Below, in pieces: positions 33,197 to 44,272 of a DNA stretch of 64,000 nt. The position numbers and the translations under genes were made by a program. Positions within the stretch are counted from its first letter, which is position 1, and the number at the start of each line of letters is the position of its first letter. The stretch comes from Geosiphon pyriformis (taxonomy: Eukaryota; Glomeromycota; Glomeromycetes; Archaeosporales; Geosiphonaceae). The notes beneath the pieces are model-generated. The model was not told the origin of the DNA. It did not search any database and worked only from the letters and a program-made list of their open reading frames with translations. Location of the stretch: NCBI GenBank assembly GCA_016748015.1, contig JAAOMT010000372.1:675400-739399 (forward strand). Reading direction: 5' to 3'.

Positions 33197-35028
33197 ATTC
33201 ATGTTTTTATTAATAAATTAAAAATAGTATTAAGTTTTCTTTGCAAAATGTTTTTGTAATTTTCTATTGTGATTTTTTTTAAAAATATTGTTTTAATGTC
33301 TGTTTTTATTAGTAAAGTTGCTATTTATTTCTAAAACAAATAAAAAAATTTATAATTTGTTATGTTATAATTTACAGTTCTATAAGTAAATAAAGCTAAA
33401 AGCAGTATTTTATCTTATAATTTTGATTCTTTACTGGTTTTGGTTAAAATTTTACATAGTATTCTATTAAAATATTTTACTAAGTTATTTGTTTGAAAAT
33501 AATAATAAAAAAAGTATATAACATATTTACATTTTTCTACAAAGTTCTTCAACTAATATATTAAAAAAAGCTTTTCTTCTATCAAATAAAAGTTTTTTTG
33601 AGCAGTTATAATGACAAATAATATTTTTATAAATAAAATTGGCTATAAAAACTGCTGTTTGGTCTAAAGTAACTCTTGCTTTTACTTATTTTATAAGATA
33701 GTTAATAACTGTATTAATATATTTATTGTTATTAAGAATTATTGTTAAAAATCTAATAATATTTATACTAATTCTGTTAAATAACTAATTAATAAAAATT
33801 AAATGAATATTTTTTTGCAATTGGAGAGTTTTTTTTTCTGGCAGATATTACAAATTTTAATGTAATTAGCAATGTTTTTTTCCAAAATAGGCCAATAATT
33901 ATAAGCAAGTGTTTTTTGAATTGTTTTTGTTTTTCTAAAATTTCTAATTAATAGATTAGTGTACATATTATAGATCATAATTTCTTTTTTTTTAAATCTG
34001 ATAATTTTTTGGAAGCAGTCAAATTTTTTTTGTATAATTAGTTCTAATAGATTAAATAAAAATTTAATTGTTTTTGCAAATGTTTTCTTTATTGTTAAAT
34101 ATAATCTAGTAAATATTGTCTTTTATTCAAAAATTCTATTAAAACAGAATAATTGTTCAAGCCTATTATCATGTTTAATTAAGAAAAGAGTTACTAATAA
34201 TTAAGTTGATTTGGTTGTAAAAATTGTATTATTATTGGATGGTAGTTTAAAAAAAATCATTAATATTTTAATAATTTGTTCTTTTATAATATTGTATATT
34301 ATAGTCAAATTTATTTAAGTAAAGTATTTAGCAAGTTGTTTGTTTGTGTTTTAGCTTTTTTTTTACACAACCAAACCAAAGCTTAATGATCTGTTATCAC
34401 CAGAAATTTGGCACCAAAAAAATATTTATCTTAGTAACTAGTAGCTTATATTATTGTTAGATATTTTTGTTCAATAACTAAATAGTTTTGTTTTGCTAGA
34501 AAAAGTGATTAACTGGCATAAATTATAGCATGTTTTTTGCTATTTTTATCTTTTTAAGAAAAAGCAACATTAAGTTTAAAGCCAAATACATTAATATAAA
34601 AGATAAAAAGTTAATTCAAATTAGGTTGTATAAGAATTGGTTTAATGACTAGTTTTTCTTTTAGAGTTTTAAAAACTTTTTGCTAATGTGTGCTTCAGTA
34701 ATAATTGACAGTTTTTTTAAATAGCTGATTAAGAAAAAAAGCAATTTTGGAGAAATTTTTAACAAACTTTTAATAATAAGATACCAAACTAAAAAAAGTG
34801 TATAGTTTATAAATATTTATTGATTGTTTAATATTTTAAACTTTTTTAATTTTAACTAAATTAAAAAAAATTCTATTTTTTGTAATAAAATAACCAAAGA
34901 ACTAAGTAAATTATTGTTCAAAAAAAATTTGATTGGATTGATTTTGAGACCAGTATTTCTAAGCAAGTTAAAAATTTTTTGCAAATATTTAAGATATTTA
35001 TTCTAAGTTTTTAAGTATATTATTATAT
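33197..35028 (-). pseudogene. Element Y pol remnant: RNase H and integrase
   Basis: Reading down the minus strand from 35028, with stops ignored: LNQLFKKTVNYY and FKTLKEKLVIKPIL (RT connection), HAIIYAS, NYLVIEQKYLTII and FLVITDH (RNase H). Then YNYWPILEKNIANYIKICNICQ (integrase zinc site) and the integrase core with FIANFIYKNIICHYNC, LLFDRRKAFFNILVEELC and TNNLVKYFNRILCKILTK. The last catalytic Glu reads Lys in this copy. The order proves a Ty3/gypsy element on the minus strand. The decay is extreme. Confidence 0.78.
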
Positions 35029-35827
35029 TATTACTTATAAAAAATAAAAATTAACATAGTTAAAAAAACAGCCAATAAGAAATAAGGATAGTAGAATAAG
35101 AAATTTCAGAATTTCAGAATTTTAGAATTTCTCTTAAAAAATTGAATGAATTTTAAAAAATCTTGTATAATGAAAAACATATATATAGCAAGAGTATTAA
35201 AAGTAAAAAAAGTATCAAGAAAAGTTAAGACAAACAAGTAATTAAATATTTTTTTCTTTACAAGTTAGTTTTTTATATTTTAAAGTAAAATTATTTAAAT
35301 ATTAAATAAAATTATTATTTTATCATCTAATTCATGTTATCCATATTATTGAATTAATATTATTATTTTTCAACTTAATTAACAAATTATGCTGATAATA
35401 TCTACTATTTAACTACACTAAAATAATAATTTTTAATTATAGTTATTAATAAAATATTAATTTCTTATTTCTTTTTTATTTTTATTTTATTTTTTTTATT
35501 TTATTTTTTTATTGTTTATTAATAATTAAGAAATTAAGTACTGAAATATTAACATCAAAGATAGCTTAGTAAAAAACCCATAAAACAAGAGTAAAAACTT
35601 AAGAATAGCTTATTAAAAGAGCATAATTGTTAAATTAAACCAGTTTTTATATTGAAGAAAAAAATTTGAGAAAACAATCATTAAATAAATTTCTGTCTAT
35701 TATACAAAAAACTTTACCAAAACTTTTAAATCACAAAAACCTGCTAAAATCAACATTATAATTAGATATTGAGCATTAAGTTATAGATTTGTTATTTATT
35801 TTAATACTTAAACAATTACCTGTAATA
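35029..35827 (+). repeat. 5' LTR of element X
   Basis: Begins TATTACTTATAA (decayed TGTTAC) and ends CCTGTAATA (decayed TGTAACA). It is closely similar to 39292-40078 and to the solo LTR at 25146. Confidence 0.8.
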
Positions 35828-36729
35828 TTTGGTGCTATTATTATTAATTATTTAAAAAAGTGACAGACTTAGAAGTTATAAAAACAAATTATTTAAAATT
35901 TGCAAAATCCTTATTCCAATAATATCAACAACAATTGGAATTAAGCAACAATTATTTTCTAGCAAAATCAACATTCAATTTCTATGTTAATAAAAGAATT
36001 ATATATTTTTTAGAAAAACAAACAAATTCCAAATCAGCAAAAATATTTTACAATAAATTATTTTAACATACTAGTTTACTATAAAATCATAATTTTGTTT
36101 CAATCATTACTAAAATAAATCGTGAAATTAAAAGATACACTCAGTAAAAGTTTCCAATTATATTTACAAACAAAAACAAAAACAGGATACAAATACCAAT
36201 AAATACACTTAAAACAATACAACTATCTAACTGAAAAAAATTCAAAGTTGTTTTCTTATTATATTTATCTTATTATTATATATTAGAAAGTATTATTAAC
36301 ATACTATCAAGATTTGTGTTATTATTGACAGTAAAACCAACTGTTATAAGAGTTTTATTTTAAAACAATCAAAAAAAATCCAAATTGCTAAAAACTTATA
36401 ACAATTACTTTGTAGAATTTAAGTCATAATCAACAATACTATCAGAATTTCAATTATTACTACCTCAACCAAATTTCAAATCCACTAGTAATTAGACAGA
36501 AATTGAATCAGAAAAAAAAGACAGTAATTAGGAAATTAATAATCAAAATTCGATTCCAAATAATATAAAAGTCCAAACTTTAATTGTTCAAACTTAGCAA
36601 AACCTGAACAATCCAAACTTTACTCTTATTTTTTAATAAAACTTATCTTCCGTTATTTAAATTAATTCACTAGTTGTCTCAATAGCTACTTTTTATTAAT
36701 AAGTAAAATAATTATTTGTATTAATAGCA

Positions 36730-37790
36730 TATGTATTTATTGTCAAGTTAGAAAAATTTACTGATAAAAAAAATAAAGCACAAATCTGGTTAAATGATAT
36801 AAAAAAAGCAATTGTAACTAATGAATATAATAACACTAAAGCTTTTTAAGCAATTTATTACTTTTTGCCAAATATTACTAATTTATAATATTTAAGTCTT
36901 CTAAATAAACCACAAGATTTTAATATATTTAAAACCATATTTTTACAGTATTTTAGTAATTAAAATAGTATCAATTGATTATTAACTGGCTTTACAACAA
37001 TTAAATAAGATAATACTAAAACAGTTACTACTTACTTAAAATATTTCTATAAAAATCTGCATCAAATTCAAACAATTAACACAAATTATTTTACAGCTTT
37101 ACAAATCCTGAATCAATTTATTTGTGGATTATACAGTAGTCTTCTGCAATAAATATGCTTATTATATTTAAATACTTTTCAAAATACAGTTATCTACATT
37201 TAAGATTTCAAATCAGCTGAGCTTAAAATTAACAATACACAAGTCATAAATTTAATAATAAACAAATCATCTGAATTGGACTTAAAATTAAAGCAGTTTA
37301 GTAAATTTATTAATCAAAAATTAGAAAAATATTTAGTTAACAATACAATTATCTATTAATCTCTTCAATACTATAACAATCAAAAAAATTTGAATTGGTT
37401 CCTAAATTAGTTATGTCTATTATTATTATTAACTCAATTATGGCAACAAAAAATACATATTTGTCACTACTGTCATAAACAAAAACACCTAAAAGCAAAT
37501 TGTAAAATTAGAATGAGTAACCAACAATCAGGAAATCAATATTAAAACTCTAATTGCTGGTTCCATACTCCAAATTATATCCAAAATTAGAAACAATATT
37601 AGTATTAAATACTTTATTAACCAATAATACAACAGTTACTATATATATCTTTTATCTATTAAATATTACAGTTCTAAGTAATCTATCAATTACTATAACT
37701 ACAAGTAATCTATCAACTCCAACCAATTCAAATACTGCTGTTATGGTTCAAGAATTTAGCAAAAAAATCATAAAATAATATAAATTATTT
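36730..37790 (+). pseudogene. Element X gag (decayed)
   Basis: The plus frame, with stops ignored, reads KAQIWLNDIKKAIVTNEYNN, FNIFKTIFLQYF, TTYLKYFYKNLHQIQTIN and LQILNQFICGL, then the zinc knuckle CHYCHKQKHLKANC (CX2CX4HX4C, all ligands intact) at about 37462-37503. A Ser/Thr/Asn-rich tail follows to VMVQEFSKKII. This is a normal gypsy gag order. Nonsense codons are frequent and look like CAA/CAG-to-stop or CGA-to-TGA changes. Confidence 0.75.
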
Positions 37791-39291
37791 AATTATAATA
37801 TAGCACAATAATAATTCTAAAAAGTAATAATTAATATAGTGGTAAGCACCATCTTGTAATAATGGCAAGCACTAGTTTATAATAGCAGCCAATACCAACT
37901 GGTGATAGTGGCAAACACTAGGTTAAAATACCAAAAAGAAAGTATTATAATGTATTTTCTTGTAGAACTACAAACATGTATATATATAGTAGTTTTAATA
38001 TTAAGAAAAATAATATTATCTAACAAGTCATAAAAACAAATCATAAAAACAAGTTATCAAACAATTTACTTTAATAATTTTTTAGTCTTTACTTTTAAAA
38101 ATAAATATTCACAAAAACTTTTAATCAAAAAAAAATGTAAAAGAATATTGAAAACTGAATAATCATAACCCAAAATATTATGAAGCTTATTTGTATTATT
38201 TATTGAATAAAACTATCATTCATTAGTTAAATCTCTTGAAAGAATAATCTTTGATTAAGATTATTTACATTGTTACTAATTAATAAAAGCTTTATTGTAA
38301 AAATTGAAAAAAATGTTAAAAGCCATTAATATTCTATGTTTCTAGATTAGAAAAACACATCAGACAATTACAAAAATAGCTTTAAAAAAGATTTTAAACA
38401 GTAAATAGATTTCAGTTCAGTCTCTAAAAAAGAGTACATAAATATATACAACAATTAAGAATTGAGAAATAACTTATATCACAACATTAAAAAGAAAGCC
38501 TTTAGTATAACAATAACATTATTACACAAATATAATTAAGAAACTCATAAGAAACTAATTGCAATTAAAATAGAATATTGGCAATTAAATATACCAAAAA
38601 AACTATTCTGTAATACTGCCTTAAAATATAGCTCAATTAACTACTAAAAACCAAAGACTGAAAATTATTTATATTTAACAAAATTGAAAATTAGTAATAG
38701 TTATATACCAATCAATTTCTAATTCATTGAACTAGCAAACAAGATTATGTTAATAAAGTTTGAAAAGTAGATATGCCCAAAATCCAAATTCTTAGAGCTA
38801 TTTATGTTTTTTAGCTATCTTAGCAAACAATTTATTCAACAACTGAAAAAACATAAAAACACCATTTATTAACAATATTTTATCTGCCACAATTATAAAA
38901 GAACAATTTTTAAAAAAAACTTTTATTATTATTACTTAGAACAAAAGCTAAACATTCAAAATTTGTATATAAATAAAACAAAATAGATGTTTAATACTAC
39001 AATATTACAATAAATAAAACCATTTATAGGAAAAAACAATTTATTTACATAGATAAAAACAATATACTAATTATAAACAAAATTTCAAGACTGTTTAAAA
39101 ATACTGTTACATCCAACAATAAACACTGTAACCATTAACCAATTGAAAAAAATCACTAATGCTTAATTCAAAAAATTACAAACCAGAATTATCCAAGTAA
39201 TTTTAGAAAAAAAGTAATAAAATTAATTTAAGAATAAAAATTGAAAATTATAGAAATTTTGATAAAGCTTAATATTAAAAAAAGAAAATAA
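37791..39291 (+). other. Element X internal segment of unknown function
   Basis: After gag comes a short imperfect repeat (units around GGTAAGCACC / GGCAAGCACTAG / GGCAAACACTAGG at about 37840-37925). About 1.3 kb follows whose plus frames contain fragments such as TYIYTTIKN and EITYITTLKRKP but no known domain. The first 800 bases recur at 50490-51370. Confidence 0.45.
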
Positions 39292-40078
39292 TATTACTTA
39301 TAAAAAATAAAAATTAGCATATTTAGAGAAAACAGTCAATAAAAAATAGAATAGTAGAATAAAAAATTTCAAAATTTTTCTTGAAAAATTGAATAAATTT
39401 TAAAGAATCTTGTATAATAAAAAACATATATATATAATAAAAGTATTAAAAATAAGAAAGGTATCAAAAAAAGTTTATGACAGACAAGTAATTAAATATT
39501 TTTTTCTTTAAAAGTTAGGTTTTTATATTTTAAAATAGAATCATTTAAATATCAAATAAAATTATTGTTTTATTATCCAATTTATATTATCTATATTATT
39601 AGATTAATATTGCTATTTTTTAATTCAATCAGTAATTTATGTTGATAATATCTACTATTTAACCACACTAAAACAATAGCTCTTAATTATAGCTATTGAT
39701 GAAATATTAATTTCTTATTTTTTTTCTTATTTTCTTTTATTTTTTTTATTTTGTTTCTTTATTGTTTACTAATTGATTAAGGAATTAAGCACTAAAATAT
39801 TAACATCAAAAATAATTTGGTAAAAGACCTGTGGAACAAGGATGAAAACTTAAAGATAGCTTATTAGAAAAGTATAACTGCCAGATTTAATTGGTTTTTA
39901 TGCTAAAATAAAAAATTCAAAAAAACAATTACCAAATAAATTTCTGTTTATTATACAATAAACTTTACCAAAACCTTCAAATCACGAAAATCTGCTAAAA
40001 TCAACATTATAATTAGATATTGAGCATCAAGTTACAGATTTATTATTTATTTTAACACCCAAATAATTATTTATAACA
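39292..40078 (+). repeat. 3' LTR of element X
   Basis: Begins TATTACTTATAA and ends TTATAACA. Direct-repeat partner of 35029-35827. Confidence 0.8.
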
Positions 40079-40082
40079 ATAT

Positions 40083-43000
40083 TATCTAAATAAACTAGAA
40101 TAAAGTTTTACTAATTCAAATACTTTGTCTATTAAGTATTGAAAAGTAAATACATGTTTTTTTTAGTAATAGTATTTAATTGACAGTAGTTAATACAGAA
40201 GCATAGAATTCTATTTTTTTTGAATACTATTACAACTAAAAAAGTTTATTTGTTCTTGGTTTTTTGTATGAATTCATAATTTTTTATCTGGTTTATTTTT
40301 TTTTGATAAATTTATCATTGCAATAATTAGACCAATAAGGTTTTAAATAGATAAAGTAAATTTCTTTAATGTTAATAAGGTATTATATTATATAAATATG
40401 TTTAAAAATATTATTTTCTTTTAATATAACTGAACTGTTTTTAATCAGCAGGTTTTTAATATTAGTTTTTTTTCTTTAGAGAAGAGTTTTTTTTGTTTTA
40501 CAGTTAATAATTGAATTTTAAATAGTTAATTCTTAAAGATTTTTGCACTTTTTTTATTTTTTTTCTTGGTATTAGACTAATTAGTTCCTAATCTTTATAA
40601 TAAATTAAACAAAATTTGTATTTATTGCTAAAAAAATACAATAGTTTATTGCATTAGTACTAGATACAAGAATTATGTTACCAATAACTATATTTGGCTT
40701 TCTTGTCAAACTTTCTATTAAAGTTTTTTTTAAGAGTATTATAGTAAGACCAACAAATTAACTTGTTATTTACAATAATTCTTTTTCTGTCAACTCTAAT
40801 ATTATCTAGTAACTTGTTATTACTAATAAAAATAATATAAGTGAATTTAGCAGTTTTTTCTTGTTTTTTTCTTCATTGCTATTTTTATCATCTAATTTAT
40901 CTGATTGTTCTTTTTTTTGGTTTTGCTTGAATATTAGAAAAGTAATTTAATAGTAATACTTAATTATAATAAATTTTTTATTATATCTAATAGTTAATTT
41001 GCACAATTCATAATTAAGTAATGCTTTTGCTTTCTTAAACTATTTATTATTAACAATTATAATATATTTTTTGGCTTTAGAAACTTCTATGTTAGTTTTA
41101 ATGCTAATATTATTAATGTAAACAGAAACAGCTTTGGCTATCCTAAAATCTTTTTTTTGTTATCATATATGTTAATTATAGATTAAGTTGAAGATTCATT
41201 AATTTTTTTTCCAATTGTTTTAAGAAAATGTTTAACAATAATGTTAACAGATAACTTATTGTCTAAAATCAAATTAATAAAGTAACCAGTTACTTGAGTT
41301 TTATAAATTAAAAAAGTAATATTATTATTGTTAGCAAGTTTAATTTAATGAAAACATTTGTTAGTCTTTGGTGTTTTTTTTTTGGAATCAAAAATTTGCA
41401 AAAATTTTTCTAAACTGTAAATAGATTATTAATTGGTCAAAGATAATATGTGCTAAAATTTTTATAAGATTTTTAACAATAAAATAAGAACCAAAATTTT
41501 GCACTATTTCTGAAGATTTTAACTTTGGAGAATTTTTAAAAACTTTAGCTTTTGGTAGTTTATTATTATTAATAGTAAAAGTTGAAGCTTTGTTAAAATT
41601 TAAAACGAAATTAATCTTGGCTTTTTTCTTTTTTTTTGTAGATTTAAAAGAGTTAATAGCCAGTTTATTTATATTATAATTATTATTAGTTAAATTAAAA
41701 GCATAAAAAGAGTTTTTTTCTGGTTAATTTGTACTCTTACTCTTTGAAAGTATGTCTATTAGTTTAAAAATTGATAAATAATAACTTTAACTAAGAGATT
41801 CTTTTTGAAAAAATTGATGTTGAAATAATTAAGTCTTTAATTAGAAGTATTGTTGTTAATAGTTCTGTTGTTTTGATTATCATTGTTTTTAAAAACTGGT
41901 AGAAGTAAGTGAAAATTGTTGCAATTTTTAAGAAATATTTGGTTAATCTATAATAATAGCATATAAGTGAATCATAATTTTGCTGTCTTTAATAAAAAGA
42001 CTATTAAAATTAATTAAAACAGAATTCAAATTTTGGTTTTTAAAATTGTTAATTCTTTTTAACTGCTTGTGTTAAGAGTTTTAATAAATGAACAAAATTG
42101 GCTGTAAATTTATCTATTAATTGTTAAGATCTTAAGTTTAAGCAACAAAAAAGATAACAGCTATTTAAAATATAAAAGCCATAATAGAGATAGAAACAAA
42201 AACTAGAAATGTGATTTCCAAATGTATTTTTTGGTTATTTTTAATTTTTTGTGCAAGTTTAATGACCATATTTATGGTTAAATTATTTTTTAAAACCAAA
42301 AGAGACCAAAAAGCATAAGATAAGTCAATTTTTAATCTTTTTATAAAAGAATAAAACTTTTGTTTTTCTGTCTAATTTTTTTAAAGTTTATTTATTTAAT
42401 AAGCTTTCTGATTGTTTTGGCATATTTAGTTACAATTTATTAAGGCCTTGAATTTTTTTTTAATTTTATATACTATTTGAAAATCAAAATAAGAGTTTTG
42501 AATTTGTTTTTAAATTGGATAGTAAAAGAAATATTTTTTTTTAGTATTTGTTGGTGTTTATTTGATAATTTTTTGATAAGTACTAGTATTGGTTTTTTGT
42601 AAGAACCAAGTAGTAGAAAAGCCTTAAAGATAGCCACTAACAATTTAAAACTTGTATTCAACATTATATTGGTTAACAGTAGCTGTTTTTTTAAAATCAT
42701 CTAATTATTCAATTAGATCTTATATATTATTTTTGAATAAAAATAGTAAAGTGTTGTTTTTTTACCCTAAAACAGTTTGTATGCTTTAAAAAATGGCCAG
42801 AATATTTGTTTATATATAATCAACAGTTATTGGTTTAAAAATAGCTGTTTGTATAAAATAATCTGATTTACTTAAGAAAAGATCAAAAACAAGAGCAGTT
42901 TAATAACTTTTTTCTTTTGTTTTAAAAAAAGTTTTAGTTAACTAATAAACAACAATTCAAATGTGAATTTGATAATTTAGATATTCAAAATTAGAAGACT

Positions 43001-43348
43001 GTTATTTAAAAATTGTTGAATATAAAAGCTGATTAATATTGTTATTTTTTTTTTAAGATTGTTTTTAAAGTAAGCTTAATTAAAGAAGTAAATTGTGTAG
43101 ACTGTATAGGTTTCAATAAAATGTTTATTTAAGAACCAGTTCCAAAAGTTTTAAAATTGTTTATTAGATTGTTTTTCAACAGAAAAGCAAATTAAACAGA
43201 AAAGCAGAAAATTAAATGCAATAAAATTTAAGTTATTTCTGTTGTATACTATAAAATGTTTTTCTGATTGTTGTAATAAGTATAAATAATTACCTATACA
43301 ATAAAAAACAAATAGAATTTAACAATCTTACAGAAAGCACCACTTTTA
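40083..43348 (-). pseudogene. Element Y 5' internal region, gag remnant
   Basis: T-rich on the plus strand, so A-rich coding on the minus strand. Near 41905-41960 the minus strand reads CYYYRLTKYFLKNC, a CX2CX4HX4C knuckle whose second Cys and His both became Tyr (G-to-A and C-to-T). A primer-site-like TGGTGCTTTCTG lies at 43342-43331, just inside the presumed 5' LTR. No continuous frame survives. The call depends on position inside element Y. Confidence 0.5.
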
Positions 43349-44085
43349 TATTATGGATTAAAATAATAAGTTAACAAATAGCAAAAAAAAACAGAATTGT
43401 AGAATAATAGAATTAATCAAAAAAAATTTAACTTTAAGAAACAAATTGAATAAGTATGAATTCAATATATGATAAAATATCTTAGTTGTTAATCTTTTTA
43501 AAAGATAATTAAGAAATTTGAAGATAAAAAGATAGTCTATACTGTTAATAAATAATAATATATTAATATAATTTTATGTTTTATATTAGTGCTTTTAAAA
43601 TTTAATATTAGATATTAAATATATTCTTTAATCATGTTTTATTTAATAATCTTCAAATACTACAATTATACAGAGCAAAAAAAAATAGATAAATGCCAAC
43701 AAATAATTTTTTATCTCAAAATATTCAAATATTTGAAAATAAAAAATGAAAAAAGAGAAACAAATAATAAAAAAAAATTAAGTTAATAAATATTGTTTTA
43801 TTTTTTTAATTTTTTATATATGTTTTTACATATTTTTTCACAACTGAAAGACTCATTGCTTATATAATTATTGCAAGTAGTTAATAATAAGATCATTAAT
43901 TAGATCAATAATTAGATTAATAATTAGATTAATAATTAAATCAATAATCAAGTTAATAATTAGATTAATAGTCAAGTCATTAATTAAGTCAATAATTACT
44001 ATTTAAAAATAGGATGGCTAATTATATAACATTAGTGGCTAATATATGTGATAATTAATAAAAACTATGGCTTTTAACTATAATA
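43349..44085 (-). repeat. 5' LTR of element Y
   Basis: Partner of 26162-26776. It contains at about 43880-44010 a run of imperfect 12-15 base units such as AATAATTAGATTAATA and CAATAATCAAGTTAATA. The other LTR has fewer of these units, which explains part of the length difference. Confidence 0.65.
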
Positions 44086-44272
44086 ATATAAAGTCTTTAT
44101 AAAATAAAAATATATAACTTTATTAATAAAACTGACAATTATGTAAAAATTAAAATACTATATAAATAATAACTAAATTTAATTTACATTTCTTAACAAA
44201 TTAATATTTAAAATCTTAGTACTAGAACTAATTTTTTAATAAGTACAATAAATTACATAAAAAATATTGCAA

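Larger units (their letters stand above)
35029..40078 (+). mobile_element. Element X: gypsy-type LTR element with gag only
   Basis: Paired LTRs (35029-35827 and 39292-40078) flank a 3.46-kb internal region. The 4-mer ATAT lies on both sides (35025-35028 and 40079-40082). The primer site TGGTGCT is at 35830, and a purine run (AAAAAAAGAAAA) lies just before the 3' LTR. The internal region holds a gypsy gag with a zinc knuckle, then about 1.5 kb without any RT, RNase H or integrase motif that I can see. It may be non-autonomous. It interrupts element Y. Confidence 0.75.
26162..44085 (-). mobile_element. Element Y: old Ty3/gypsy element split by three later insertions
   Basis: Similar segments at 26162-26776 and 43349-44085 are taken as its LTRs, in the same orientation, with the 4-mer ATAT outside each end (26158-26161 and 44086-44089). 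Between them, once LINE D, an ORF1-only LINE and element X are removed, the minus strand reads as a decayed gypsy element: gag remains near 41.9 kb, then RT/RNase H (35028-34300), integrase (34200-33200) and the sequence after integrase (31046-30817). Gene order and direction fit a single element. Transitions have destroyed every frame. Confidence 0.68.

Noticed and set aside
42473-42700. 75-codon minus-strand frame
   Set aside because: Lys/Leu-rich by composition and inside the decayed gag side of element Y.
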